Assembly: GCA_018873245.2 (NCBI GenBank)
Contig: JAEMBT020000002.1
Coordinates: forward strand, 12,088,001-12,152,000
Length of the DNA: 64,000 nt
Source of the DNA: Archegozetes longisetosus
Taxonomy: Eukaryota > Arthropoda > Arachnida > Sarcoptiformes > Trhypochthoniidae
Reading direction: 5' to 3'
Part shown: one piece after another, positions 1-12,889 of the stretch
Layout: each line of letters begins with the position of its first letter
Numbering within the stretch: position 1 is the first letter of the stretch
Notes under the pieces: model-generated
Told to the model about the DNA's origin: nothing
What the model saw: the letters and a program-made list of their open reading frames with translations, nothing else
Database searches by the model: none
Translations under genes and position numbers: made by a program

Positions 1-500
1 TTTTATTTGATATCACTTTTGATTGATTAGTGTATTATAATAATAATATCTATATTTTAGATTAAATTTGTTTTATTGAACTTACATTTTTCTTTTTAAA
101 AATTTGTTTATTCTAGAACTGATACTCGGATTCGATTAGCGTGTGTGGAATGAATGAAAGGTTTTATAACTTATAGCTCATCAATGAGTGGAAAATTGTA
201 TGACTTGGAAATTAAAAACACACAAAATTGCGCTGCGATTCCATATAAATGCTAGCGTTGCGCTAAATCTGCGTTTGTATGCATGTGATGATTGTGTGAG
301 AGAGAGTGTGCGACCATTTCTACAAACAATACACAATTTACTATAATTGTCAAACTACTCATCAAAACAACAATATACTAATATTGAAATCAAAACAACT
401 TTTGCGAAAATGAAGAGTGAGTGTGTGCGAGAGATTGATTCCAACAACTCATTAAAAATACAACTGTATTGTGTGCTAATCAAGATTTAATAACATTTAG
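1..500 (+). promoter_or_regulatory. Possible promoter and 5' leader at the left edge
   Basis: Bases 120-440 are richer in CpG and GT than the surrounding DNA. A TATAAAT word lies at 244-250. An ATG at 410 with AAA before it is followed at 417 by a GTGAGT donor-like word; without splicing the frame closes after 27 codons. This could be the start of a gene with a very short first coding exon, but no later exon was found. Confidence 0.2.
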
Positions 501-3500
501 GGCTAATTCAGATGACAAACTGTTTAATTATAATTTCAATCAATTATTGATAATTTGTTTCAAAATTTTCCCGTTAAACACGTTTCAATGAATTTTTTTA
601 CCTCAACTGATTTCTGATTAGAAATATTGTACTCGAATAATAATTTCTACATAAGAAAATTGTTTTCAAACAGTTATAAGATTAATAGAAGAAAAATATG
701 TATCCTATTTACAAATGTATTTCAGGTTTTTTATTAAATAAAAAAAGCGCGCGTTTATAATCAATTTGTTTTATTTTTAATTTGAAACCTCTAAATAAGT
801 AAGTTATCTGCTTATCTGATTTTTCAGTCATGCAAACAATGTTAGCAAGATTTATAAGAATTTTCACTGCATTTTATTATTCTTAACGGTGTGCAAGTTA
901 TTAAAAATAGTTTTAATAATTTAATAAGCCCTTCTCTACATCCAAGTAAATATTTTCTCACATTTGAAACTTTTATATACATAATATTGACCTCTATATC
1001 CTTGAACTTTAACTTGAAAACAAGACTTTGTTATTAAGTAAAACTAAGTTTATAAGTAATTCAAACTAAAAAGAGAGCTTCAAAATTATAAGTTATTAGT
1101 CGATTGTTGTATAAGATCACGCAATATATTGATCATGAGGTACATCAATAAATCTGGGTTTGAAATATGAAAATGATCAAAATATTTTCGTTTTACTATA
1201 GATTGGGCTCAAGCTACTTCTCAGTAGAAACCTTTTCTTGTTCTTCTTATCGGATCCATTAATATATGTTATGATTCTCACCTCTAAATAGTATTTCAAT
1301 TCTTGACATCGTATTTATATTTTAATATTAATCGAGAAATTATTCTTCAAATGTAATAAATGATTTAAAACCACATTAAAAATCTTTAGAATTCGTTTTT
1401 CAAATCTATTTATGCACTTATCTTAGGGCTAAATAATTATTCTCGAAGTAAAAAATTTCAATTTAAAAATGCTTATATATGTTATTTGAATATCTTTTTT
1501 TTGAAAAGCTGATCCATAATTCAAAAATTTGGGTCTCATTTGTTAATATAGTGAAAATAAAGGCTTTCCCGTTCCAATAATCGATAGTTATTATACTTGT
1601 ATTGAGATATTGGCACTTCAAATGAGTTATGCGAATATTTGATTTACTCTTTGGTTATAAACAAGTTTTCAAATTAACATATCATTCATACAATTATTAA
1701 TCCTTTTAAACTTGCATAATAATAATTATTATTTAATAAATGATATAATAAACGGTAGAATACACTAAACACGCACTAAGCCTGAAACCTCTTTAATTGT
1801 AAAGTTTGAATAGATTCAACTGTGCAGTAGGTCGTAAGTACAGTTAGAATATTACGTACTACTATCAACTCATTCATACGATTTAAGATACAAGTCAGCA
1901 TTTAATTTAACTTCGATTTTTAAAAATGCAACCAAATTATTAATAGTGGCTCTATTAATCAATGTCTCTATTTCTCAAACAAACATGATTTAAAGTGAGT
2001 TCGACTTACTTTTAATAGAAATAGTTCATAGAACAAATTTCAAATTCGGGATTTTGAGTCAAAGGTTTCGTCGTATATTCTCAATAAGTAGATAATTTGG
2101 CTTATCTTGTATATTTCTATTGAACTCAAAATGACTTAAGTCCAAGACTTGATCTCAAATTAGTCCATAAACTGTTACTAATTCGTAAAATGAGAAGAAT
2201 TCTGGCGAAACACACGATATGTTTGTGCAGAGCATCTCATTTTTATGATATTAAATTGCCTCAATCGATGAAATACATTGTGGAAAATGAATAACTTATT
2301 GTTGATTTTATCCTTAATTGATTACGATATGGAACAAGTTATTGGCCAGAAATTATAATTTATATTAATTTTTTCAATAGCAGCTAAACTGTTTATGCGA
2401 TTTTTCGATGTTGAGCCTCAATTATTGTTGAACTACATCTCAATTATTTGCGCAGGGATAGAGTAATGGGAGTGTGTTTCAACTTATTAACAATAATTGA
2501 TAAGAATGCATGACCAAAGTACGAGTGAAAAAGTTTTATTATTTTTTGAAGTCTTCATTTTATATTTAGGCTATTGAATGATAGCTAATAAGTTGAAGCA
2601 TGCTTCTAATACCTTATCTATACATGAGTTGTTATTAGATTGTTTAGAAGGTCCGTTAAGACTTGCATCTTATTGAATCAAAAAACATATAAATAAGTTT
2701 AAAAGTAAATATTTCAAGAGGTTTATTGAAAGAACAACAGTGTTGAGCCATTACATTGACGTTTCATGAAAAAGATATGTGGGTTATAAAGTATGGCTTA
2801 TAAATTACATTCAAAAGACATATTTTAAAGCAAGAACTTTCAAATTTTCAGCTAAAACCAAAACGTTCATAAATCAAACATTTATCATATAATTCTACTT
2901 AAAAGGATCAGCAAATTTATGACATACAAGCAGCTCATGAAATATACTCATGAAAGTCATCAGAAGTTAATTTTCTTATTTAGCGCAGAAAATGAGTCAA
3001 AATCTCATTTTTAATGACATGATTTCTCACAATTTAGTTCACAATTGTTATTGCTCAGATGTCTGAGTTAAAAGTATTGTTATTTTTGCCGAATAGAGTT
3101 AATTTCCGTAGATTTAAACATTTGATCGAATTATTACTTTACTAAAATTAGATAATTATACGACTGTTTCATTGATCAAATTGAGGAATCATTTGCTCTT
3201 TGGTTCTATTTTATTTTGCTTTTATTGGACACATCAACGTAAAGATCACGCAAAATAATCATTTATTAAGTTTCAATACAATTTGTTTATTCGAGTCAGC
3301 TTCAAATAAAAAATCGCGTTTTCTTATTTTTTATTTCTTTCTAATCAGACAACTTTTGATCAAATCAATTAATTCTGTTTTTGCAGTTTAAGATTCTGTT
3401 TGAGTCAATAAAAAGTGGACTTTGACTTCACTTAAATCAATAAAATGGTAACATATTTTAAGCTTTCTAATTGAATGCAGTCGAAATTTTGCAATTATTC

Positions 3501-4690
3501 TAATTTTGAGATATAAATGATTCGTTTTTAAACATAGTCACGTTGATTGACCTTCAATAGTAATCTTATAAAATGCATTCTTCAAAATATATTTGAATAA
3601 GTCCTAAATAAATGATTTAATTATCTTAAACACATGTTTGATGAAGCATTGCTTGATCAAAATGTGATATTAAAACGCGAAATAAATAACACATATATTA
3701 GCAATTATTGGTTTTAGGATGAATTTGTATTAATGTTTGTTGAAGTTGATAGATTTTATTGAACAAATTAAAATTTGTGGAGCGATCAAAATTAAGTAGT
3801 TCAGTGTTAGCAAACCTTAATTAAGCATTCAAACTACATATCAGTTCGCTTGTATAACCTTAAGATATGAATTTGGAGCTAAGCAGTAATGACACTTAAT
3901 TTAAATTCTCAAAACTAATGTCAATCAATTATTCAGACCATAAGTTAAATGTTTCGCTCATCTCCCATTCAAAATTTACACTCAATTATTTAATTACCGA
4001 TATTTGCTGATGAGGTTTTGACAATGATTTAGCCAAAGGTAGTGATTAGTTGCTACCATCAGGTCAGTCGGGCAGCACTCAATTCTTCGGAAGTCTGTAT
4101 AATTTGATATACCTAAAGAGAAGTTAATGATTAATTTATATATCGGTCTGAAATATATTAATTTAAAATTCAACCTTCAGTTCAAATTTGTCTTTTATTG
4201 GGTATAGGTTTTGTTATTAACTTTTTGTATTTGAATAGTTGATAAATTGCTGCGAATAGTGGCAATGCATTATCACATTATTCATACTTTATATTATAAA
4301 TTCATTAAGTTTCAGCTCAACTCTAATTGATCGCTACCTAATAAGTAAAGTAAAACATTAACTCATAGCACAATAAATAATTTTTAAAAATGCAATTAAC
4401 TCATATCTGAATCCATAAAACTTGAAATGAAATGGCATTTTTAAAATATTAGATCGAGAGAAAGATGAATGCATTTTCTGTTGAGAACAATCTTCATGTT
4501 CTCTCGATTTTCAAATTAATCACGTTAAGAGTGAAAGAGTTAACTGGTTTTGCTAGATCAAAATCACAAATCAAATGTAACACTAACTCACAAATTGTTA
4601 ATTAGTAATGCTTTTCAAAATAAAAGATTAAGGGTTTGGGCTATAATGTAATGTTGTTGTAAATTGCTATGATTTTACTTGAAAAAATGT

Positions 4691-4735
4691 GCCATCATTG
4701 CCGTCATTGCCGTCATTGCCATCGTTGCCATCACT
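4691..4735. repeat. 9-bp tandem repeat, five units
   Basis: Five tandem copies of GCC(A/G)TC(A/G)(T/C)T, the middle two identical (GCCGTCATT). It stands out as a GC-richer island in AT-rich DNA. Non-coding as far as seen. Confidence 0.85.
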
Positions 4736-6095
4736 TACATCACTAAACAAACGTAAATAGAATGGTATCTCATTCATCACTAAAAGCAGATTAAAATTGA
4801 TTTGCATTTAATAATGGTATAAATAGCATTGTCTATATTTTGTAAAGTTAATCGCTGTTTATATAGAGTCTGATGTTCGGACTTCAAATTAGTCAAATAA
4901 TTATATGATTCAGAAGCATTGTATGAAAAGACGCATTTGAAAGATGGAAGTATTTTTGACTGCTTTATTATTGGGCGCAGAATATGTTTTCCGCTAATTA
5001 TTTTTATAAATATTATGATTGTCACTTTTGTTATTCATTATGATTGAGCGCATCTCTATTTTTAGTGAACTACTTAAAATTGACTTAAAGTTAGAGTTAA
5101 TTGATCCTCACTTATTTATTTTTTCCATTTAGTGCTATTGATCCGGTTATGAGTATAATTCTTCTTGCTTTAAGAGTTCGTCCTCTTAAAACTGATCAAG
5201 TCTTATAAACCGATTTTTTATTTGCCCTAAATAGCAGATCAAAATGAAAATAAAATTTGAGGTTTTCCAAGAAGGTTTCTTGATTGCCACTACTTCGACT
5301 CATGGGTGGGAAGTGTTTAGTTATAATCTGTCTTAAGACTCAACTGATTGATGCTTAATTATAGGCTCCTTTTTTCAGTTTTATTTCATAAAATGTTGAT
5401 TCTGGAGATTTACAAATTAACGCTAGCTTAATATTTATTATTTCATTAATGCTTTGAAAACTTGAAACTTTTTATTCAAAGTGGATGTCACTAAAATGTT
5501 ATATTGAATTGTTTGCTTGATCATCAATTATTTGCCCTTTCAAATGAAAGCTCAAATTCCAATTTTACCACTTTTGCCAAAGAATAAACTTTGTAAAACT
5601 TAATGAGTTAGCACTCAATAAAACTCAGTAATAATTTTAGTGCACCCGAGGCATACATTTTAGATATTAAGTCTGAATGAAGAATGTTGAGAATCCTTAA
5701 GCTTATTTTGGCTTGGTTAAGAGCTGTAATTATAAATAATAATTTATGTAATCAAAAACGTTCCTCAACTCATGCACTTAAATCGGTGGCTTTGTATTTG
5801 TGAGCTATAATTAAATAATTGATTCATAAAACAAAAAATATTAAAGAATTAGCGATAGCTAGAGATTTCAATAAACCAATGAGAAATATATTGATGCGAA
5901 TTTCTGTTGAAACAAGAGTTTTTGTGATAGTGGTCAATCCTAAACCTTATTGGTCATTCATAAAGTTACATACTTTAAAGTTGATAATGCTTTCAACAGC
6001 ATAAATCTTATTGACTACTAATTAATGATCGGACAATATTGATTGATATGCACTAATTAATTTGTATGGGCAATAACCATTCTTATATTTGATCA

Positions 6096-6127
6096 TTGAA
6101 TGAAAAATTGAATGAAAAATTGAATGA
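6096..6127. repeat. 12-bp tandem repeat, 2.7 units
   Basis: Two full copies and one partial copy of TTGAATGAAAAA in direct tandem. Confidence 0.8.
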
Positions 6128-9100
6128 CATAATTTATTCTGCTTAAGTATTTTAAGCAACATTTTCTTTACTTTGCTTTCAATGTTTTTGTTGAATGTGA
6201 AGACTCGAATTTAGTAAATAATTTATGAAAATGATTTGATTGAGATTTTATAAAATAAAAGTGAACTGGTTTTGAATGCGAAAGATTTTTCGTAATTCTA
6301 CAACTGATAATAATTACGATGGGATAGATAAGTGTTGTAAAGGCATGCTTTGAATAATTTAAGAAAAGGCCAATTTTCTTCTATTTAAAGCTTTAATTTG
6401 AAAGTTACAAAAATCCTAATCTAATGCAAATACTATTTGAGATGATTGAGAGCATTTGAAGGCTATGATTAAATAGCAATACATATTAATATATTGACTG
6501 TAAGTTTTTGTTTGAATTCTCTCATCAATCGATCTAAAGTTACCATAGGCATAATTGGGTAATATACTGTCATCTTAACTAAAATGTTCGGTTTTACTAT
6601 ACTTAACTGCCTTAAGGACAACACGATAGTCCTACTTTTAGTATATTCTCCATTCCTTCGTTTCTTCTCCTAGTCAAACAACTATTATTCATTAAATCAA
6701 TTCCATTTTGCAGTACATTTGATTAAGATTACAAATAATTACTATAAAAAGTTAATTACTTGTAAAGCTAACATTTGCTCAATGGAGTGAACGCTTTTGA
6801 CGCTATGCTTGCAATTCATTTGATTGAACAGTTATTTTTTATCAACACTTTTCACTCAGACGCTTGTATTGAGAATAATATCTGAGTTAATTATTAAATT
6901 TAGTTGCCAGTCAAATAAGTTGGGGAATTGATTAGTGTAAAAGTTTGACGCTCTAGAATTTCAAGTTTTCAATTGAAAACATAGCCTATCAAAATGTCAA
7001 CTTCTGACATGAGACTGATTTAATATTGATTAAATTAAAATCAGTTGTTCCATAATTCTTTATAATCTTAATAATAATGATTTATCAACGCGGAAATTTT
7101 AACTTTTTCAACCTTTGGTCTTAAATTGATTTCATGCTTATTTTATTGTGAACAAAATTTAGTTTTGCAAATCACCAATCGATTAAATCCTCAATTTGAT
7201 CGTTCAACGTCATAAGTTTGCCATTCATATTTAGTTTACTAGTCTTATTAAGTTCTCAGACTCTTTAAATGTTTGCTTGTATCGTTAAAGTAAAAAGTTC
7301 AATAATATTAGAATAATTTTATTTTTGTTAATTTAAATGCTTTATAAAACTGGAAATTTCATTGAACTGTGCCTTTTATTACATATGTTCGAAATTGCAA
7401 ATCTACAAATACATTTATTTGTGTCACCTTTTCTGTTGCGATAGCGTGTCGCAGTCAAACTAAATTATAGAGCGATACATTTATATTTTGCATTTTTCTT
7501 CAAAGATTAAAACCTTCATCGATAATCAAATGCAAATAATGTTTTAGTTTTTGATGAGAAATTCACTTAAATTAGATGCTATAAATCACCAAATCTTAAT
7601 AGAATACGGATATAGATTATGTACTCTCTTTTTAGCCAAACTGTTTAATCAAACTTTGTCCCAATTAAAGTCCTTATGAAATGTAGTGCCCACGAAAAAA
7701 TCTCATTTAATTTGACCACAATTTTAGAACCACTTTTATACTTTCAGACCTCAATTCGATTGACTAAAAACACTTTTATTATTAAAAATTATAATAAATA
7801 TGAGAGCGAAAATACTTAATAAATTTAAATAAATTTGATGTACAATTACTTATTGTTGTTAATTGAGATATAGAGCAAAAGAGAAAAGTAGTTTGAAGGA
7901 AGTTATGTGTATTAATTGAATGGGTTATTATTGCCTTATATAGATATAGCTTATGGAACAAATGCTCGTAACATAAAGTAAGGCACACAAAGTATGGCAC
8001 AGTCTCGAGCATAATACAATTGGTTCATTCACGCAATTATTATTAAAGATCATCATCAAAACAATCCAACTTGATTAGCTATCTTAATACAAGTATCGGC
8101 TCAATTTCCAAGTTTATATCTCTATAATTGTTTAAGCTATTATTCTTCGAATCTTATGCATCAATTATTAATCAGTTTTATGATCGTGTATTGAGGAGTG
8201 GTATCATTTAATATGAAGAATGCAGTTCTAATGTGTGCCTCACAGGTTTGGCTCTTTTATAACGCTCACATCTAACCCAATACAATGTCAATTATTTGGG
8301 TGAGTTTGAGCATAAATTAACATTAAAACTATTATTTTTCAATGACCTACTATCAGATTATTCGAAACAATTATTTTGCTTAATATTTTCAATAAATGAT
8401 ACCTTCGATAAAGTGTTATCCATTCTTTTGTTAGTCTGTTAGAGATCATCTGCAAAACTACGAATCATCGATTAAGTATTAGAACAATTTAAATGTAAAA
8501 TACGAGTGATTCGCCTGAAAGGTTAGCTTTATAGACTAGAGGCAGCAGATTTAGTCTAAGTTATTCAACCAAATTCTTATACTCATGAAACCTATTTCTG
8601 ATCAAAATATTTATAATACAACCACTATTATGGACTCGAAACAGCTACCACTAAACCACTATATAATTAAGTATTGTCTCACATGTTTATCAGTTACTGC
8701 ATAAATGCCTTAAGTTTTGATCTTTTACAACCTTTCGGAAGTTTTCAAAAGTAATTTTATGTATCGAAACAAATCACGCTAAATCTAGAAATTTGAATCA
8801 GTTCTTAGCAGAATTGAAAAAGTTTTTTGTTAGAAGCAATTGAGAGAAGCTATTTTCCTACATCACAGCTTAGATATTAAGAGCATTGAAAGAGTTGCAT
8901 TGTTTTCCTGCTTTTAAGGTAATAGATACTTTGAATCTTGAGTTCAATTTGGTTATTCACCCCTACGATGATGAGCATAACAATGAAGTTATTGTGATAT
9001 AGAACATGTCCATTGAAAAAGTTATACTTTCACTAACATTATAATTACAGCTTCTTATAAAACTTTTTTGAGTAGTATACAGTTTATGATATAAGATAAT

Positions 9101-9263
9101 GTTCTAAAGGCCTGTAGTCCTGTTGGGTGGCGTCTATTTTATTTTAATTGCGAACAAAACGACCTACATTTCAGTTGCAGCCAAATAAAAGAAGGGGTTT
9201 TCAAGTGGGTCACTATTGAGCATTCTCCTAATCTTATGTCATGTAGTTTTCTATCTATTATAT

Positions 9264-9270
<7 letters not shown>

Positions 9271-9302
<32 letters not shown>
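9271..9302. repeat. (AG)16 microsatellite
   Basis: Sixteen perfect AG units. The purine run follows a TTATTGC word, so the junction also resembles a splice acceptor, but no coding frame follows. Confidence 0.98.
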
Positions 9303-9306
<4 letters not shown>

Positions 9307-12300
9307 TAGTAGAAAGGTAGAGAATTTGTATTTCTATAACTTTTGTTATTGAAATTAAGCGTCAGTAAAACATGAATTACAAACTTGAAGATAAGACAAT
9401 CAGTTGGAAACTAATTCATGCCAAATAAATTTTAGAACAAATCCCGATTTAATAAGCGAGAAATCTATTTTTAATGAGAACAAACTTATTGACACTAAAT
9501 CACGAGTTTGATGGCTCTGCTACACAATTATTAAAACAACAACTCTATTATATATCATAAAAATTGTTTTCAATAAGTTAATTAAGTTTAATGTCTTTTG
9601 ATTTTGTACAACAGCTAAATCTTTTGCCAAATCATAGCTTTCATGTGATGTAAATTTAAAAGTTTGCTTAAAATTGATTTTTGTAACATTAGACAAAAGC
9701 AATTTAATAAAGTTTGTAACAGCTAGTGTCAACTATGACAAACATGTTTTATTTAATTAACAATTCGTTTTATTATGGAATGACAGAACCCTTTTATGAT
9801 TCTTGTTTTACATTCAAATAATTTTATGTCCGATTATTATTAGAATGTGTCTCAATCTAAGACTATATTTAACTTAAATTAGTTCACAGTTTTCATGTGT
9901 TGCTAAAACTATTTTATAGGCATTTACCTGCATCTAATTATCCAAATCCGTGTCTCTTTACTATTAGGAGAGGACTAACTTTTTTCTACTCCACAATTAT
10001 GTCTTTCAAAGTATTTTTTAGATCAACTTTTTGTCAGATGGCTGTTGAGCGCTTCAAACAGTTGTAAAGTTAAGTTATTATTAATTGCGAGTAAAAAACC
10101 AAATATTTCAAGAATAATATCTTATTGCTATATATTTTGCCCACATCTATAATTCAAATTTTATTTATTTAGTTCAATGTCATCGATATCATTTTTATAT
10201 GCATATTATTTATATACTCGTAATGATACATTTGATGCCATTTGTTTACGCATCACAATAAAAACATTAAAAATATAGTTCTCTAAATCAGAGCAAATGT
10301 CCTCATAAAAACTTTACCAAACCCAACGTATGACAATATGTTTTCTTCTTGTTTGTAAAAGCAATTCATTGTGGTCTTGAGATGTTTTTTTAAGTTGTAT
10401 TACCGCTCACTTCAACTGATTTACTGTGTTTTTATATACAAGTCTTAAGAGATACCAAGAGTCTCACCACCGGCACTACCGCTACTTTTTGTCAATGTTT
10501 GTTCACATACTTACTTACTTTTTCTGTCATCTTAGATCACAATAAATAATATTTTTTTCTAACAATTCTTGTTTACTAAATCAATTGACGGAATGCAACA
10601 AACGGTGGAAAAGGTCATAGAGTAGGTTCAATGTGACCGAACAAAACAATGGAAATAGGGTCAAGCCTATTATTTTTTATTTACTTTTTCATTTGATTTC
10701 TATTTAATAAGAATTAGTTGACAATTGCTGCTGTCCAAATCATACAATCAAGTAAATTTAATGAAAGTTGTACACATTTTCAGCTTCATGGACTATAATG
10801 ATCTTTCATCTTATGAATGAACCAATCATCTTGTTATCCGCTTCTATAGTCAAATATAAGATTCTTTAAGTTTTATTAGACTTATATAACGAATTGCACT
10901 AAAATATGAAGTCATTCGAATTGTCTTTGAGACGAAACCGCATCACTTACCATATCGTTGAAGAACGAAAATGCATCTTTTAGTAATAGGACTTGTTCGA
11001 CACAATATAACTTGTAGTGAACAGTTGCAATTTTACATAATGTATATATTGTTGCAAATGACACTCTGGATCGAATGAAGCTAAAGTGAGGTATACTCAC
11101 AAGTTGAACAAATAACTGTTACTTAAATTGAATGTTTATTAAAATTATTGACTATTATTAGTAAACTCGATTCGTAAAAATGCGGATATAACATCGTAAT
11201 ACAGCTCAATTATTTCTATAGTTGTATGTATTGTCTGTACAGTGAAATAGCGACGTATGCATAGAATAGTACTGAAAAATTTAGATTCTTTTCTTATACA
11301 AAACGTACTATTTTGACATTTGCATAAAAGTAATCACCAAAATAACTGTCTCGAAATGATAATCTCAATTTTGAAAATGGAGTTATTCAGGAAAATTTCA
11401 ATTTAAAATGAAGTACTCTTATTTTCTGAGTCATTTGATAAAAAGTCACAAAACTCGAAGGCATTTATTTGCATCGGTATTTTCAAAGTTTTGATCGTTG
11501 TGTTTAAGCTGGAGGTTAGATATTAGCTCAGTTATTCGGTGATAAAAATGATGCCTCCGATAACTATAGTTTTAAATAATAGCTTGTGATCTACAAATAT
11601 TTCAAAAAGTATATCACACGCGGAAGTCTCTTCAGTCACGAACCATTATATGATATAAATGTTTTTGCTGATTACGCTATTGTGGCCGGGCTTTGATTGT
11701 TTCAAAGTTTTAGCCTTTTTCGTGTGAATCAAATAAATAAGAGTAAATCGGTTTAAAGAGGAAAATAAACACTTTCCAAGTGTTCCTCTTAATGATAGTT
11801 TATACGAGTTTTGCACTTTATCTCAAACAACAAATGTTTTTTATGAGATGCTAATGCTTTAAAAGCACAGATTGATTGTGGCATCGCTTTAATTTAGTAA
11901 TTTTCAATCACAACAATAATATTTTTCCGCATATTTTGCAAATAGGTGTTTTTCATATAAACTTGACAACACTTCCTATTAACAAGTTTTTGCTCTTTCT
12001 TTTCAATTGGTTTCCCCGAACATTAAGTAAAGCCTTTCCTCTATTAAACACAGAACCGCTTCTGAAAATTTGTTTAATGAACTCTTAAATCTTTACTTTT
12101 TACAATTGCGTTTTCTCTTAAGCATTCCTTATCCTAAAGCTGAATGTCTCACGAAAATAGTTGAATAACTTTAAGAGTATATGAAGTATATTCAGTCAAA
12201 TAAAACGTCATCTTAGTGTAGTTTCAATTAAATGGAACAAAACTAATGCAAATTTAATTTGACTTTTCTTACTATTTCAACTAATTTTCATGTTTTACAT

Positions 12301-12831
12301 TTGAATTCGTAAAATAAATTTTTGTTTTGAGCCACTTATATGTGGGTCTCGTTAAGCCGTTTAAATGCTCGTATTTTAAACTCAAATATTGTATTTTTGA
12401 TCCAGACTTTGATAAATAGATTAATTTGTGAAAGGTTTTAGTTCGAATATGAATTAACTGCTAAATAAACTTATTTGGATTACTTAAGAAATGATGCACT
12501 TTTCTAGAAGTAAACTTTATTTTCTTTCCGTGGACAAACAAGATTTTCTAGTCATTAGACTTATACCAAACGTCAACTAATGCCTTCAATTGGGCTAATG
12601 TCTTGTCTGTCTATTAGTTTAAAATAAACTTAAATGGATTATAAACTTTCTGAATGTTAGTGATCGATAAGGTTTTTTCAACGAAAATTTATTTTACTTA
12701 ATCCCCAAAACACACTTTTTAATTAATAGGTTGCTTATTCCGACTATGACTTTATTCAATTATGTTCACAATCAAACCCTATGATTACACGAATTATGCT
12801 AATCAAACCTTAGATTTAGTTATTATCAAAT

Positions 12832-12834
<3 letters not shown>
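9303..12834. other. Gene-poor AT-rich DNA between the two microsatellites
   Basis: No gene recognised. One weak exon-like segment on the minus strand (11080-10951): after an acceptor-like TTTAG, 43 codons stay open to a strong donor ATG|GTAAGT, with residues such as FIRSRVSFATIYTLCK and VEQVLLLKDAFSFFNDM. There is no family match and no partner exon, so it is not called as a gene. A GC-richer patch lies at 10450-10510. Confidence 0.45.

Positions 12835-12887
<53 letters not shown>
12835..12887. repeat. (TC)26 microsatellite
   Basis: A 53-base perfect alternation of T and C. It is the complement motif of the AG repeat 3.5 kb upstream, so the two are inverted relative to each other. Confidence 0.98.

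Positions 12888-12889
<2 letters not shown>

Larger units (their letters stand above)
501..9270. other. Gene-poor AT-rich DNA
   Basis: No frame longer than chance and no recognised RNA gene or mobile element. It contains two small tandem repeats, listed separately. Acceptor-like words (for example near 832 and 5375) lead only into short closed frames. Confidence 0.5.
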
